The position numbers and the translations under genes are program-made. From an uncultured Collinsella sp. (GTDB lineage Bacteria; Actinomycetota; Coriobacteriia; Coriobacteriales; Coriobacteriaceae), in contig CAAGCF010000038.1 of assembly GCA_900768265.1 (NCBI GenBank), positions 1 through 58,466 on the forward strand: DNA of 58,466 nt, read 5' to 3'. The notes beneath the pieces are model-generated. The model did not search any database and had not been told where the DNA came from. It was given only the letters and a program-made list of their open reading frames with translations. Positions 9,214 through 18,113 of the stretch are shown piece after piece; position 1 is the first letter of the stretch, and each line of letters opens with the position of its first letter.

Positions 9214-9348
9214 CAAAAAGGTACAGGTTTTTGTAGAGGCCTATGGAGATGCACCCATTCGCGGCGCATTTTGTGCAATCTGGGAAAACGCGAGCAGTTT
9301 GCTCGTATAATGAACTCCGTCGAAAGATACAAAAACCTGTACTTTTGC
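9214..9348 (+). promoter_or_regulatory. Promoter enclosed by inverted repeats (possible invertible switch) of the polysaccharide operon
   Basis: The left arm (9214-9235) and right arm (9328-9348) contain a perfect 15-bp inverted repeat with the core GTACAGGTTTTTGTA on the left. Both arms extend outward to GCAAAA, with a 2-base length difference. They enclose 92 bp that contain a consensus TATAAT at 9306-9311. A small palindrome, CGAGCA-GTT-TGCTCG (9291-9305), sits directly before that -10. No good -35 is present, which suggests an activator. As written, the promoter points to the LoaP gene; inversion would aim it at the thrS terminators. The switching idea is inference, as no recombinase gene is in the window. 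Confidence 0.55.
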
Positions 9349-9396
9349 GACTGCGCCTAGCTGCGAGCGAGAAGCCTGTTCTTAACGCCCCTGCAT

Positions 9397-9411
9397 CCGC
9401 GTGTGTCGCGG
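9397..9411 (+). promoter_or_regulatory. Small leader hairpin before the LoaP gene
   Basis: CCGCG and CGCGG form a 5-bp stem with loop TGTGT about 22 bases before the LoaP ATG. LoaP proteins are reported to need an RNA hairpin in the leader of the operon they act on, so this is a candidate, but the stem is short. Confidence 0.3.
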
Positions 9412-9433
9412 AGACAAGAAAAGGGGGCGAGAG

Positions 9434-10024
9434 ATGGAACAGACAATGCGGCGCCAAGAGCAGCTGCCCGGTGCCTTTAGTGGCGCCACCACTAACAGTC
9501 AGCAGGGCCGCGTCCGCTGGTATCTGGTCCACACCCCCAACGGTAAAGAGCGCGAGACCTGCGAAAAGGTCCGCCGCATTATCCCGCACGAGCTGATGCA
9601 GGACGCTTTTGTGATGCAAAAGGAGTTCTGGTTTAAGCGGGACGGCGCCTGGTCGCTCCAAACCAAACCCATGTACAAGGAATACTTCTTCGTCGCCACG
9701 CGCGATGCCGCCCTGCTCGACAAGGCTTTGGCCCAGTTGAGCCTTGGCTGCCGCATTGCCGGCAGCAGGGAGCGGGCCTATGCGTCCATGCCGGACGATG
9801 CGCAGGACTGGTACCGCAGCGTGCTCGACGACGACGGTGTGGTGCGCAACAGCGTAGCCCGCATAGAAGACGGTGTGCTGCACATAGAGCAAGGACCCTT
9901 GGTTGGACAAGAGGCCCGTGTAAAGAAGATCGACCGTCATAAGCGCTGGTGTCTGGTGGACGTGGGCGAGGGTGATTCCGCATTTAGGGAACTGCTTCCG
10001 CTGGACGTGCCCAGCAAAACGTAA
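9434..10024 (+). CDS. loaP: LoaP-type NusG paralogue, processive antiterminator
   Basis: A 196-residue NusG-like protein. The NGN domain spans about residues 27-130 (RVRWYLVHTPNGKERETCEK at its start, TKPMYKEYFFV in the middle). A KOW-like motif, GPLVGQEARVKKIDRHKR, lies near residues 154-171. Specialised NusG paralogues at the head of polysaccharide operons (LoaP in Firmicutes/Actinobacteria, UpxY in Bacteroides) help RNA polymerase read through long operons. It is first in the operon, behind a promoter in inverted repeats, which fits that role. The ATG at 9434 follows AAGGGGGCGAGAG. A housekeeping nusG would normally sit beside secE and rplK, which are not here. Symbol assigned by family and context. 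Confidence 0.85.
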   Translation: MEQTMRRQEQLPGAFSGATTNSQQGRVRWYLVHTPNGKERETCEKVRRIIPHELMQDAFVMQKEFWFKRDGAWSLQTKPMYKEYFFVATRDAALLDKALAQLSLGCRIAGSRERAYASMPDDAQDWYRSVLDDDGVVRNSVARIEDGVLHIEQGPLVGQEARVKKIDRHKRWCLVDVGEGDSAFRELLPLDVPSKT

Positions 10025-10094
10025 GGGGACGTTTCGCCGGCAATTCATCCGCTTTTTGAATTCATCGATTGGGGGATCCCTGGGGAACAGGGAC

Positions 10095-10856
10095 GTGGAT
10101 TTGAACTTGACTACTAAAGAAGCGACAGGGAAAAACGCGCCGGTGGGGGCCGCGCTTGTTGCCCAAGCTATGAGTGGTGGCGACGTGACCATGCGCTACA
10201 AGGCCATGCAGGCCGTGAAGGACTGGGACCGCACGCGCCTTGCCTACCGCACCGCCAAGCGCGCCTTCGACATCGTGTTCAGCGGCTGCGTGCTGGCCGT
10301 CATCGCCGTGCCGAGTCTGGTGCTCGCAGCCGCCATCCGCCTGGAGAGTGAGGGCAACCCGTTCTACAGCCAGATTCGCGTGGGGCAGACCCACCGCGAC
10401 GGCAGCCTGTCCACCTTCCGCATGTGGAAGTTCCGCTCCATGTACAGGGACGCCGATGAGCGCCTAGCCGAGCTCAAGGAGCAGAACGAGGTCGCCGGCG
10501 CCATGTTCAAGATGAGGGACGACCCCCGCGTCACCAAGATCGGCAAGTTCATACGCAAGCACTCCATCGACGAGTTCCCTCAGTTCCTCAACGTGTTCCT
10601 GGGCCAGATGTCCGTCGTCGGCCCGCGCCCGCCGCTGCCGAACGAGGTGGCCGAGTACACGGAGTTCGACCTGCAGCGTCTTGCCGTCAAGCCCGGCATT
10701 ACGGGCCTCTGGCAGGTGATGGAGCGCAACAGCACCGGGTTCGACGGCATGGTTCGCCGCGACCTGGAATATATCGCAAAGAGGGGTGTCCTGTTGGATC
10801 TCAAAATTATCTGCCTCACCGTGCTTGAGGTGTTTACCGGGGATGGTGCGTGCTGA
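10095..10856 (+). CDS. Priming undecaprenyl-phosphate sugar phosphotransferase
   Basis: A bacterial sugar transferase (PF02397, WbaP/WcaJ C-terminal type) that moves a sugar phosphate from a nucleotide sugar to undecaprenyl phosphate and so starts the repeat unit. One hydrophobic helix, SGCVLAVIAVPSLVLAAAI, is followed by the family motifs MWKFRSMYRDAD, the DEFPQFLNVFLGQMSVVGPR catalytic segment and KPGITGLWQV. The length of ~253 residues is that of the short, single-helix members. I prefer the GTG at 10095, behind GGGGAACAGG, over an upstream ATG inside the LoaP gene; an ATG at 10192 is also possible. Its base composition is still GC-rich, unlike the genes that follow. Confidence 0.88.
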   Translation: MDLNLTTKEATGKNAPVGAALVAQAMSGGDVTMRYKAMQAVKDWDRTRLAYRTAKRAFDIVFSGCVLAVIAVPSLVLAAAIRLESEGNPFYSQIRVGQTHRDGSLSTFRMWKFRSMYRDADERLAELKEQNEVAGAMFKMRDDPRVTKIGKFIRKHSIDEFPQFLNVFLGQMSVVGPRPPLPNEVAEYTEFDLQRLAVKPGITGLWQVMERNSTGFDGMVRRDLEYIAKRGVLLDLKIICLTVLEVFTGDGAC

Positions 10857-12220
10857 TGCGCCAAGCTATTCATATCATTTTGCTATCAGGTGGTTCGGGT
10901 TCTCGGCTCTGGCCCCTTTCGAATGATGCGCGATCAAAACAGTTTCTTAAAGTGTTGCGCGATGCCAATGGTAACCATGTATCGATGGTGCAGAGAACTT
11001 TCGACCAGATTGAACGCGTGGTTCCCGGCGCGGATGTAACTGTGGCAACCTGTGCGACACAGGTTCGTGCTCTCGAGATGCAAGTTAAGGGTCACTATGC
11101 TGAGGTCGTGGAACCTGAGCGCCGTGATACCGCTCCTGCAATCATGCTTGCGTGCGAGCACCTACTGGCAGAGCAGGGTGCGGGTCTTGCCGACCCGGTT
11201 ATCGTGATGCCCATCGATTCCTATGTCGAGGATGCCTACTTCCAAAAGGTTGCAGATGTCGCATCGGCAATCGAGGCGAATGCAGCAGACATCGTGCTAC
11301 TGGGTGTTGAACCTGCCTACCCGAGCGAGAAGTACGGCTATATCGTTCCCTCTGAATCACAGGGCTCCCCGCGGATGGTGGAGTGCTTTACCGAGAAACC
11401 CAATGAGGTCAAGGCGAGCGAGCTCATAGATCGTGGGGCTCTTTGGAACTGTGGCGTCTTTGGATTCCGCCTTGGTTATGTTCTCGACATCCTGTCTCAG
11501 TATGGATCGTATACAAGCTATGAGGACCTTCAGTCGCGTTATGCTGAGCTTCCAAAGAACTCGTTCGATTACGAGGTGGTGGAGACGGCGCAATCCGTTG
11601 CCGTTATTCCGTATGCTGGATCTTGGAAGGACCTTGGTACTTGGAACACGCTTACCGAGGAGATGGGCGAATCTGTAAGCGGACGGGTTTCCATTGACGA
11701 AGACAGTTGCTCTGGTGTTCATGCCATCAATGAGCTAGGCATTCCCGTGGTGATCGCAGGGCTCCATGATTCCGTGGTGGTCGCAACGCCAGACGGAGTC
11801 CTGGTGTCCGGAAAAGAAGAATCCGCGCACATTAAATCGCTGGTGAAAGAGGCGGCCGAGGACCGCCCTATGCAAGAGACCATGACGTGGGGCTCGTACC
11901 GGGTTGTGGACTCAGGCTCCTATCGCGATGGCTCGCGAACGATTGTGAAAGAGATTTTCGTTCGGGCGGGTAGTCAGGTTTGTGAGCAAAGCCATGTTAA
12001 CCGTTCAGAGGTGTGGACCATCGTATCAGGTGAGGGTCTGTTTTCGCTTGCGGGCCGCGAGCGCCCCGTGGTCGCTGGAAGCGTTGTCGAGATTCCTGCC
12101 GGTGTTCGTCACGCTTTGCTAGCGCGTACCGACATCAACGCCATAGAAATCCAGCTGGGCGATATTTTGGTCGAGAGCGATAACGTGCGGTATGGCAACC
12201 ATTGGGGAGAGTCGAATTGA
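10856..12220 (+). CDS. manC: Mannose-1-phosphate guanylyltransferase (ManC/AlgA family)
   Basis: A 454-residue bifunctional-size protein. The nucleotidyltransferase signature LSGGSGSRLWPLS is at the N-terminus, then VIVMPIDSYVEDAYF, EKYGYIVP, FTEKPNE, WNCGVFGFR and the FDYEVVE...WKDLGTWN segment. A C-terminal cupin-like mannose-6-phosphate isomerase domain has SYRDGSRTIVKEIFVRAG and EIPAGVRHALLA. It makes GDP-mannose for the polysaccharide. The ATG at 10856 overlaps the stop of the sugar transferase (TGATG), so translation is coupled. Whether the isomerase half is active is not shown. Confidence 0.9.
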   Translation: MRQAIHIILLSGGSGSRLWPLSNDARSKQFLKVLRDANGNHVSMVQRTFDQIERVVPGADVTVATCATQVRALEMQVKGHYAEVVEPERRDTAPAIMLACEHLLAEQGAGLADPVIVMPIDSYVEDAYFQKVADVASAIEANAADIVLLGVEPAYPSEKYGYIVPSESQGSPRMVECFTEKPNEVKASELIDRGALWNCGVFGFRLGYVLDILSQYGSYTSYEDLQSRYAELPKNSFDYEVVETAQSVAVIPYAGSWKDLGTWNTLTEEMGESVSGRVSIDEDSCSGVHAINELGIPVVIAGLHDSVVVATPDGVLVSGKEESAHIKSLVKEAAEDRPMQETMTWGSYRVVDSGSYRDGSRTIVKEIFVRAGSQVCEQSHVNRSEVWTIVSGEGLFSLAGRERPVVAGSVVEIPAGVRHALLARTDINAIEIQLGDILVESDNVRYGNHWGESN

Positions 12221-12969
12221 GTCGCTTGAAGTTCATGAATACCGAGGTCGACAACATCACCTTTGGTGATGCGGTCGAGCGTTGCTGCGAATTGGCTTCT
12301 GGATCGCGACAAGGAAATTACGTCGTCACGCCTAACGTCGATCATATCGTGCAGCTCGAAAAGGACGATGAGCTGCGTGCCGTATACCGTGATGCGGACC
12401 TTATCCTGACGGATGGAAAGCCGCTCATCTGGATATCCAAGGGATACGGTAGCCCGATAAAAGAAAAGATTTCCGGATCCGATTTGTTTCCCGCCCTGTG
12501 CTCCGAGTGCTCCAAGCGCGGTCTCACGATGTACTTCTTCGGCGCGGCGCCTGGTGTTGCTCAGAAGGCGGCGGACAACTTAACAGCTAAGTTCCCGGGA
12601 TTGCGTGTTGTGGGCACGATGTCTCCCGATTATGGCTTCGAACGCGATTCCAAAAAAGTTGATGAGGCGATTAGCCAAATCAATGAGACTGCACCCGACA
12701 TTCTCGTCGTGGGACTCGGTTGCCCTAAGCAAGAGAAGTTCATTCATCACTATCGGGATCGTATTCATGCGAAGCTGATGCTCGGATTGGGAGCGAGCTT
12801 GGATTTCGAGGCGGGTAACGTGACCCGAGCTCCCGAGTGGATGCAGCAGTGCGGGCTTGAGTGGCTTTATCGAATCACGCAGGATCCCGCGCGTTTGGCA
12901 AAGCGCTACCTGGTCGATGACCTTAAGATCGTTCCACTCATCTTCAAATACCGTAAGGCTGGGTGCTAG
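12217..12969 (+). CDS. WecG/TagA/CpsF-family glycosyltransferase (GT26)
   Basis: A 250-residue GT26 enzyme that transfers a sugar, in known members often N-acetylmannosamine or its acid, to the lipid-linked acceptor. Family motifs are visible: VVTPNVDHIVQL, the catalytic-site region ILTDGKPLIWISK, MYFFGAAPGVAQKAADNL, GLGCPKQEKFI, LGASLDFEAGN and RAPEWMQQCGLEWLYRI. I take the TTG at 12217, which overlaps the ManC stop and follows GGGGAGAG; an ATG at 12235 is the alternative. It adds the second sugar of the repeat unit in most such loci. Donor sugar not determinable here. Confidence 0.88.
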   Translation: MSRLKFMNTEVDNITFGDAVERCCELASGSRQGNYVVTPNVDHIVQLEKDDELRAVYRDADLILTDGKPLIWISKGYGSPIKEKISGSDLFPALCSECSKRGLTMYFFGAAPGVAQKAADNLTAKFPGLRVVGTMSPDYGFERDSKKVDEAISQINETAPDILVVGLGCPKQEKFIHHYRDRIHAKLMLGLGASLDFEAGNVTRAPEWMQQCGLEWLYRITQDPARLAKRYLVDDLKIVPLIFKYRKAGC

Positions 12970-14037
12970 ATGAAATCCAATGCCTCTCAAATACGGGTGC
13001 TGATGTGCTGCTCCTCTCTAGATGTGAAGGGTGGCATGGTCTCCGTTGTCAAAAACTATCTGTCATACCCTGACTGGGATGAATTCAACATCGATTTTGT
13101 TCCAACCCACGTTCCGGGTAATAAGGTGCGTGTTGCAGCTCACTTTGCGCTGACGCTCCCGAAAATCCGTCATATGTTGAGGAAACACGAAGTCGACCTG
13201 GTTCATCTTCATGTTGCCGAACGGGGAAGTTTTTGGCGGAAGGCAATGATCGCGGAAGAGGCAAAGAAGAACGGTATCCCCGTTGTGTTTCACCATCATG
13301 CAGCGGAGTTCGAACCGTTTTTTGCTGGCCTGAGCCCAGACGCGCGGGAAAAGGTCGAGAAGGTATGCAACGATGTCGATGTGAACCTTGTGCTCTCCGA
13401 CTCGATCAAGCGCTCCATGGAACAGCATTTTCCTAATGCTCGCTTCAAGGTCCTCTACAATGCTGTTCCCACGTACGAGAGGAATCTCTACAACCCTGAC
13501 GCAGATACCATTGTATTTATGGGCAGGCTTGGTGAGCGCAAGGGGACATTCGATCTGATCAAGGCGTTTAGCACCGTAGCCTCTCGAATCGACAGCAAAT
13601 ACCATGTCGCCCTTTGCGGCGACGGTGATATCGAGGCAGCTCGCAGCCAGATCGATGAACTTGGGCTTTCTGATCGCATCGTGTGCCTGGGCTGGGTCGA
13701 TTCGGAGCAGCGCGAGCGCATCTTGAACAATGCCGTCTTGAACGTCCTGCCGTCATACAATGAGGGGCTTCCCATGAGCATCCTTGAGGCGATGGCGCAT
13801 GGTATTCCCACAATCAGCACGAACATCGCGGCTATTCCCGAAGTGGTTCAATCGGGGGTTAACGGTATGTTGATTGAGCCAGGTGATATCGATGCGCTTG
13901 GCGATGCCCTTACTTCTCTTTTGGACGATGCGGACGATCGGAAGCAGATGAGCGAAGCCGCTTTCGAGCTTATCGAATCCACCTATTCTCTCGACGCTCA
14001 TATGAAGCAGGTTAAGGAGTTGTATCGCCTATGCTAG
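12970..14037 (+). CDS. GT4-family glycosyltransferase
   Basis: A 355-residue GT-B retaining glycosyltransferase. The N-terminal acceptor domain includes SLDVKGGMVSVVKNYL and HLHVAERGSFWRKAM. The C-terminal nucleotide-sugar domain has TIVFMGRLGERKGTFDLI, VALCGDGDIEAARS and the EX7E-like segment LPSYNEGLPMSILEAMAHG. It follows WecG with no gap and overlaps the acetyltransferase by 7 bp. It is the only other glycosyltransferase recognisable in the operon, so the repeat unit may be short. Donor and linkage unknown. Confidence 0.9.
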   Translation: MKSNASQIRVLMCCSSLDVKGGMVSVVKNYLSYPDWDEFNIDFVPTHVPGNKVRVAAHFALTLPKIRHMLRKHEVDLVHLHVAERGSFWRKAMIAEEAKKNGIPVVFHHHAAEFEPFFAGLSPDAREKVEKVCNDVDVNLVLSDSIKRSMEQHFPNARFKVLYNAVPTYERNLYNPDADTIVFMGRLGERKGTFDLIKAFSTVASRIDSKYHVALCGDGDIEAARSQIDELGLSDRIVCLGWVDSEQRERILNNAVLNVLPSYNEGLPMSILEAMAHGIPTISTNIAAIPEVVQSGVNGMLIEPGDIDALGDALTSLLDDADDRKQMSEAAFELIESTYSLDAHMKQVKELYRLC

Positions 14038-14564
14038 GTTTCATTCGAAACGCCTTTAAAGCCCTTTACCTAAAGCGACTTGTCAAACATGGGCTCGTTG
14101 TCGGTAGTGATTTTCAGATGGAAAAGGGTTGCAACATCGATGCCAACTTCCCATGGCTGATTGAAATCGGCAATAACGTCACCTTTGCATCCAATGTCTG
14201 CCTTCTTGCCCACGATGGCAGTACAAAGAAGCTCGTTGGATACTCGAAGGTCGGCAAAGTTTCAGTCGGTGACAACGTGTTTATCGGTTTCGGTAGCATC
14301 GTGATGCCGAACGTTCGTATCGGTGATGGATGCGTGGTGGGTGCCAATTCTGTCGTTACGCGCAGTCTGCCCAATGGTGTCGTTGCGGCTGGGTCTCCCG
14401 CTAAGGTCTTGATGACTGTGGAGGAGTTTGAAGAGCGGACGAAAAAAGTTACCAAATCCGGGGGAGGGGTCTATGGGTCAGAGTTTCTTCGTGCATCGAT
14501 TACGTACGATCGAATGCAGCAAATGCGCGAAGAGCTCGACGGCGGTATGGGCTTGATTCTATAA
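14031..14564 (+). CDS. Left-handed beta-helix acyltransferase, probable sugar O-acetyltransferase
   Basis: A 177-residue hexapeptide-repeat protein of the LbH/MAT type. Repeats with the [LIV]GxxxX pattern cover about residues 25-125 (IGNNVTFASNV, VGDNVFIGFGSIV, IGDGCVVGANSVV), with VAAGSPAKVL closing the coil. His at LLAHDG is the likely catalytic residue by family. It probably acetylates a sugar of the repeat unit using acetyl-CoA. It overlaps the GT4 gene. A 105-bp gap follows, in which no gene, hairpin or convincing promoter is seen, before the pyruvyltransferase. Confidence 0.85.
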   Translation: MLGFIRNAFKALYLKRLVKHGLVVGSDFQMEKGCNIDANFPWLIEIGNNVTFASNVCLLAHDGSTKKLVGYSKVGKVSVGDNVFIGFGSIVMPNVRIGDGCVVGANSVVTRSLPNGVVAAGSPAKVLMTVEEFEERTKKVTKSGGGVYGSEFLRASITYDRMQQMREELDGGMGLIL

Positions 14565-14669
14565 AAACGATTGCTGTGGCTGCATCGATGGTATTCGCAG
14601 CGTTTAACAATCCACTAATCATAGGTCGTTATCATTCGGCTTAAAAACGAAATGAGGGAAGGGAATCTA

Positions 14670-15791
14670 ATGCCCAAAAAGTCAGTTGCTATCATGACGT
14701 ATCATCGTGCTTATAACTACGGAGCCGCGCTGCAAGCGTATGCGACTGTCCAGTATCTTAAGGATGCTGGTTTTGAGCCGATTATTATTGACTATTGCCC
14801 CAACAATATATTGGGGTATGGCACGTTCAGAAATCAGTTTAACGACGTGTCGAATATGAATTCGGCCTTCCCAATTCGGGTTGCCAAAGCATTCCTCAAG
14901 TCTCTGGGAAATCGTAAGAGGATTTCTACATTCGACAGGTTCATCGATAGTGAAATGCCTCTTACGAACAAAAGATACTTTTCGTGCCAGGAATTGAAGG
15001 ATGATCTCCCGGAGGCTGATTTCTATTGTTCGGGTAGCGATCAGGTTTGGAATAACTACTATACAAAGAAGTTCGATCCTTCGTATTTCCTTGCATTTGC
15101 ACCTAGCGGTTCTACATGCATTTCGATTGCTTCGAGTTTTGGTAAATCATCCTTTAATGAGGAAGATTCAGCTTTCATTAACAATCAGCTCTCGAAATAT
15201 ACCTACTTGTCCGTAAGAGAGACGTCAGGAATCAAATTGCTTCGGGAAATGGGCTATTCAGACGTCGATTTGATGCTTGATCCGACGCTTCTTGTTTCGC
15301 CGGATACGTGGAGCCGCTTTGCCAAGGATACTGACGAAGAGAGCTATGTTCTTTTGTATCAGCTCCATGGAGATAGCGACACGGCGAATTGTGCTCGTGT
15401 ATATGCAAAGCAACACGGCTTGAAGATCAAGTCGATTATTACAATGCCCTATCAGACTAAGCCCGGTTGCCAAAACATCATCGCTCCAGATGTCCATGAA
15501 TGGGTTGGGCTCTTTAAGGGCGCAAACTGTGTGTTCACTGACTCCTTCCATGGAACCGTGTTTTCCCTCGTCTTTAATAAGCCGGTTGCCGTAACGCTTC
15601 CTTCTCACTTTAGTACCAGGATTACAACTCTGTTGAATGCTGTCGGTGCCAACGATCTTATTTGTTCTGATGTACAGGAATGGTCTTCCCGTGTGCGTAA
15701 TATCGATTTCACTGATATTCAGCGTGAGCTTGCAAGTCTGTGTGCCGAAAAGCAGGCTTTGCTGAGGGATCGTCTGAGCCACATTGGCTAG
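14670..15791 (+). CDS. Polysaccharide pyruvyl transferase family protein (first copy)
   Basis: A 373-residue PF04230 protein, a GT-B-like fold that adds pyruvate ketals from PEP to sugars. Motifs: IMTYHRAYNYGAALQAYA at the start, FYCSGSDQVWNNYYTKKFDP in the middle, YVLLYQLHGDS, and CVFTDSFHGTVFSLVFNKPV near the end. The ATG at 14670 is preceded by AGGGAAGGG. This gene is visibly more A+T-rich than the first three of the operon. It flanks the polymerase gene together with a second, diverged copy at 17063. Confidence 0.87.
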   Translation: MPKKSVAIMTYHRAYNYGAALQAYATVQYLKDAGFEPIIIDYCPNNILGYGTFRNQFNDVSNMNSAFPIRVAKAFLKSLGNRKRISTFDRFIDSEMPLTNKRYFSCQELKDDLPEADFYCSGSDQVWNNYYTKKFDPSYFLAFAPSGSTCISIASSFGKSSFNEEDSAFINNQLSKYTYLSVRETSGIKLLREMGYSDVDLMLDPTLLVSPDTWSRFAKDTDEESYVLLYQLHGDSDTANCARVYAKQHGLKIKSIITMPYQTKPGCQNIIAPDVHEWVGLFKGANCVFTDSFHGTVFSLVFNKPVAVTLPSHFSTRITTLLNAVGANDLICSDVQEWSSRVRNIDFTDIQRELASLCAEKQALLRDRLSHIG

Positions 15792-15792
15792 C

Positions 15793-17046
15793 GTGATTCG
15801 CAATACGAATATGAATACGATGACAAGTATTATTCAGAGAGCTTTGAACACCCCGCTTCTTCCTAAGTCGGGGTTTAGGTTCCTGTTGTTCATTCTCTAC
15901 AACCTGCTTTATGTTGCCTACATGCTGGGGTATGCGTCACAGGCCCTATATATGGCTACTTTGCTGCTCTTTTGTGCTGCCAACGGCATTATCTTTGTAT
16001 ATAGAGGCACCGCTAAAATACGCGGATTTCAGTATGCCGGTTACATACTTTTCTTTATCGTCGTTTTTGGAGCCATCTCAATTCCAATTCAGATTATGCA
16101 TGATGGGTTACGAGGGTTCCTGTTCTCTGCGCTTGGACGCCTTGGTTTGCCGATTATCAATGCCCTGCTATTTGCTAATTCGGTCGATGAAGAGGATTGG
16201 AACTATTACTTCAACATCCTCTTGGTCAGATTCTGCTGTCATTTTCTTTTTATGAATGCTGACAATCTGTCCTTAACTAGCATTCTCTCAATAAACTGGT
16301 CTGATTCCGAGGCGGCGACTGAATCCTCTCTTGCTCATGACTTTCTAATCATGGAGATGCTCTTTCTGGCGATGAAGCAGAAAGGAAAGGCCTTTATTTG
16401 CCTTCTTTTCTGCATGCTTTCGATGAAGCGCCTTAGTTTCATTCTCGCCCCGGTTGCATTTGTCTTGTCGAGTCGTGTGCCTAAGGGTGATGTGAAACGC
16501 GTCTATCGCGTGCTCGTTATGGTTGCGATAGTTCTGAGCCCATTCGTGCTGATGTGGCTTTACAGGTATGACGTGATGGGATGGCTGTATAGCTCCTTTG
16601 GAATTGACCTTAACGCTGAGATGACTGGCCGTCCAACCATCTATCATCTTGCCATATCGGGTATGTCTGGTGACTTTAATGGCTATGGTTCGATTAATAA
16701 CTATCTAGCCGGGTACGCTTCATCGCATTTCGGTACTGTGTGGAACGGTATTCTTCACAACGACACTATCGGCATCTACTTGGAAACGGGAATTCTGGGA
16801 ATCGCATCTTTCGCCTTCTGCATTGTGGAATTCTCAAAGAAGAACTATTGGCATTTCTTTATGATGCTGTATCTCGTCTTTGTTGCCATTACATCGCATA
16901 TTCTTGACTATTTCAGTGTTTGGGTGACGTTCTACCTTGCGGTTATTTGCACGAACGTTTCTCAAGAGAGGGCTATTGATAGCTCAGAGACCGTTGACAT
17001 TCCTGAGGGTGCGGGGAATCGAAAACCCTCTTTAAGCAAGCGATAA
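15793..17046 (+). CDS. Wzy-like O-antigen/polysaccharide polymerase
   Basis: An integral membrane protein of about 417 residues with roughly ten hydrophobic segments (for example FRFLLFILYNLLYVAYMLG and MATLLLFCAANGIIFVY) and a large external loop between the later helices. That loop contains YHLAISGMSGDFNGYGSINN and FGTVWNGILHNDTIGIYLE, a pattern common in Wzy proteins. Sequence conservation in this family is poor, so the call rests on topology and on its place between two pyruvyltransferases and next to the flippase gene. The start is uncertain (GTG 15793 or ATG 15811). It would join repeat units on the outer face of the membrane. Confidence 0.72.
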   Translation: MIRNTNMNTMTSIIQRALNTPLLPKSGFRFLLFILYNLLYVAYMLGYASQALYMATLLLFCAANGIIFVYRGTAKIRGFQYAGYILFFIVVFGAISIPIQIMHDGLRGFLFSALGRLGLPIINALLFANSVDEEDWNYYFNILLVRFCCHFLFMNADNLSLTSILSINWSDSEAATESSLAHDFLIMEMLFLAMKQKGKAFICLLFCMLSMKRLSFILAPVAFVLSSRVPKGDVKRVYRVLVMVAIVLSPFVLMWLYRYDVMGWLYSSFGIDLNAEMTGRPTIYHLAISGMSGDFNGYGSINNYLAGYASSHFGTVWNGILHNDTIGIYLETGILGIASFAFCIVEFSKKNYWHFFMMLYLVFVAITSHILDYFSVWVTFYLAVICTNVSQERAIDSSETVDIPEGAGNRKPSLSKR

Positions 17047-17062
17047 GGAGGCCGATGAGCTC

Positions 17063-18109
17063 ATGAAGCATAACGTCGGAATCATTACAGTCATATATAG
17101 CACCAATTGCGGAAGCGTGCTTCAAGCGCTTGCGTTGCAGGATGCGTACAACAAACTTGGATGCAATGTGTCATTCATCTCTACGATCAATAAGCTCTCA
17201 GCGCTTTCTTACAAGAAAGAATTCAAGGACGTTATAAAGGCTTTGGTGTCTAGGTCAAGTCCAGGCGCCGTTATGAAAAAGTATCGAGATTCCCGGCAGT
17301 TCATTCGTGAACATTTTCACATCGTCGATCCTAGTGGAGCTGAACGCTTTGATTTGCTTTCCATTGGCAGCGATACCGTTTGGGATGTAACGTCGCCATA
17401 TTTCTTGGAGTCCCAGGATGTCTTCTGGGGATTGCCATGGGATGGTTCTAAGATTGTCACCTATGCAGCCTCAATCGCGAATTCGCCCTATGAAACGTTG
17501 GATTCGCTGAAGTATCCATGTGAATCCATAAAGAAGTACGCGAACATCAGCGTTAGGGATGACTATTCCTTCGAGTACATCACTTCTCGGACGGATCGGG
17601 TGCCGTGCAAGGTGTGCGACCCCACGCTCTTGAAGGATCGAAGTTTTTATCAGGGATTCTGTGGGTCAATGGAAGAAGCGGGTAACTATCTTCTACTGTA
17701 TCTGTTCGATTCGCCTTCAGCTGCGATGGTCGACGAAATCAAACAGTATGCAGCCGATAACAGCTTGAAAATCGTGTCACTTGGTCGCCGTATGCCGTTC
17801 GCTGATATGCATTATGAATCGACCGTCGTTTCTTTTCTTTCCTGCTTTAATGGCGCATCAGCTGTTGTCACCAACACCTTCCACGGTACGGTGTTCTCGT
17901 TGATTTTCCATAAGCCGTTTGTCGTTCTTGACTATCAAAAGAAAAAGATTGAGAACTTGCTGCATGACCTCGCGTTGGATCAGCGAATTGTCGGAGCGGG
18001 AATCGAAGCCGTTCTCAACGAGGATATTGATTACACCTCGGTTGAAAGAAAATTCAGCGAGTTGAGAGCCAGCTCTATTGGCTATCTCGAGAAATGTGTT
18101 CAGGATTAG
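17063..18109 (+). CDS. Polysaccharide pyruvyl transferase family protein (second copy)
   Basis: A 348-residue PF04230 protein. It starts with VGIITVIYSTNCGSVLQALA, has LLSIGSDTVWDVTSPYF in the middle, CDPTLLKDRSFYQGF, and ends with the family block AVVTNTFHGTVFSLIFHKP. Overall it resembles the gene at 14670 in motif order but is clearly diverged, so the two probably act on different sugars or positions. An AGGAGG-like site (AAGGAGGCCGATGAG) precedes the ATG. It is followed after 4 bp by the flippase. Confidence 0.87.
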   Translation: MKHNVGIITVIYSTNCGSVLQALALQDAYNKLGCNVSFISTINKLSALSYKKEFKDVIKALVSRSSPGAVMKKYRDSRQFIREHFHIVDPSGAERFDLLSIGSDTVWDVTSPYFLESQDVFWGLPWDGSKIVTYAASIANSPYETLDSLKYPCESIKKYANISVRDDYSFEYITSRTDRVPCKVCDPTLLKDRSFYQGFCGSMEEAGNYLLLYLFDSPSAAMVDEIKQYAADNSLKIVSLGRRMPFADMHYESTVVSFLSCFNGASAVVTNTFHGTVFSLIFHKPFVVLDYQKKKIENLLHDLALDQRIVGAGIEAVLNEDIDYTSVERKFSELRASSIGYLEKCVQD

Positions 18110-18113
18110 CTCT

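Noticed and set aside
9214..9348. Membership in the ACCGCAGGTAGA element family
   Set aside because: The arm spacing is similar, but the interior lacks the core and instead holds a promoter, so I treat it as a separate kind of inverted repeat.
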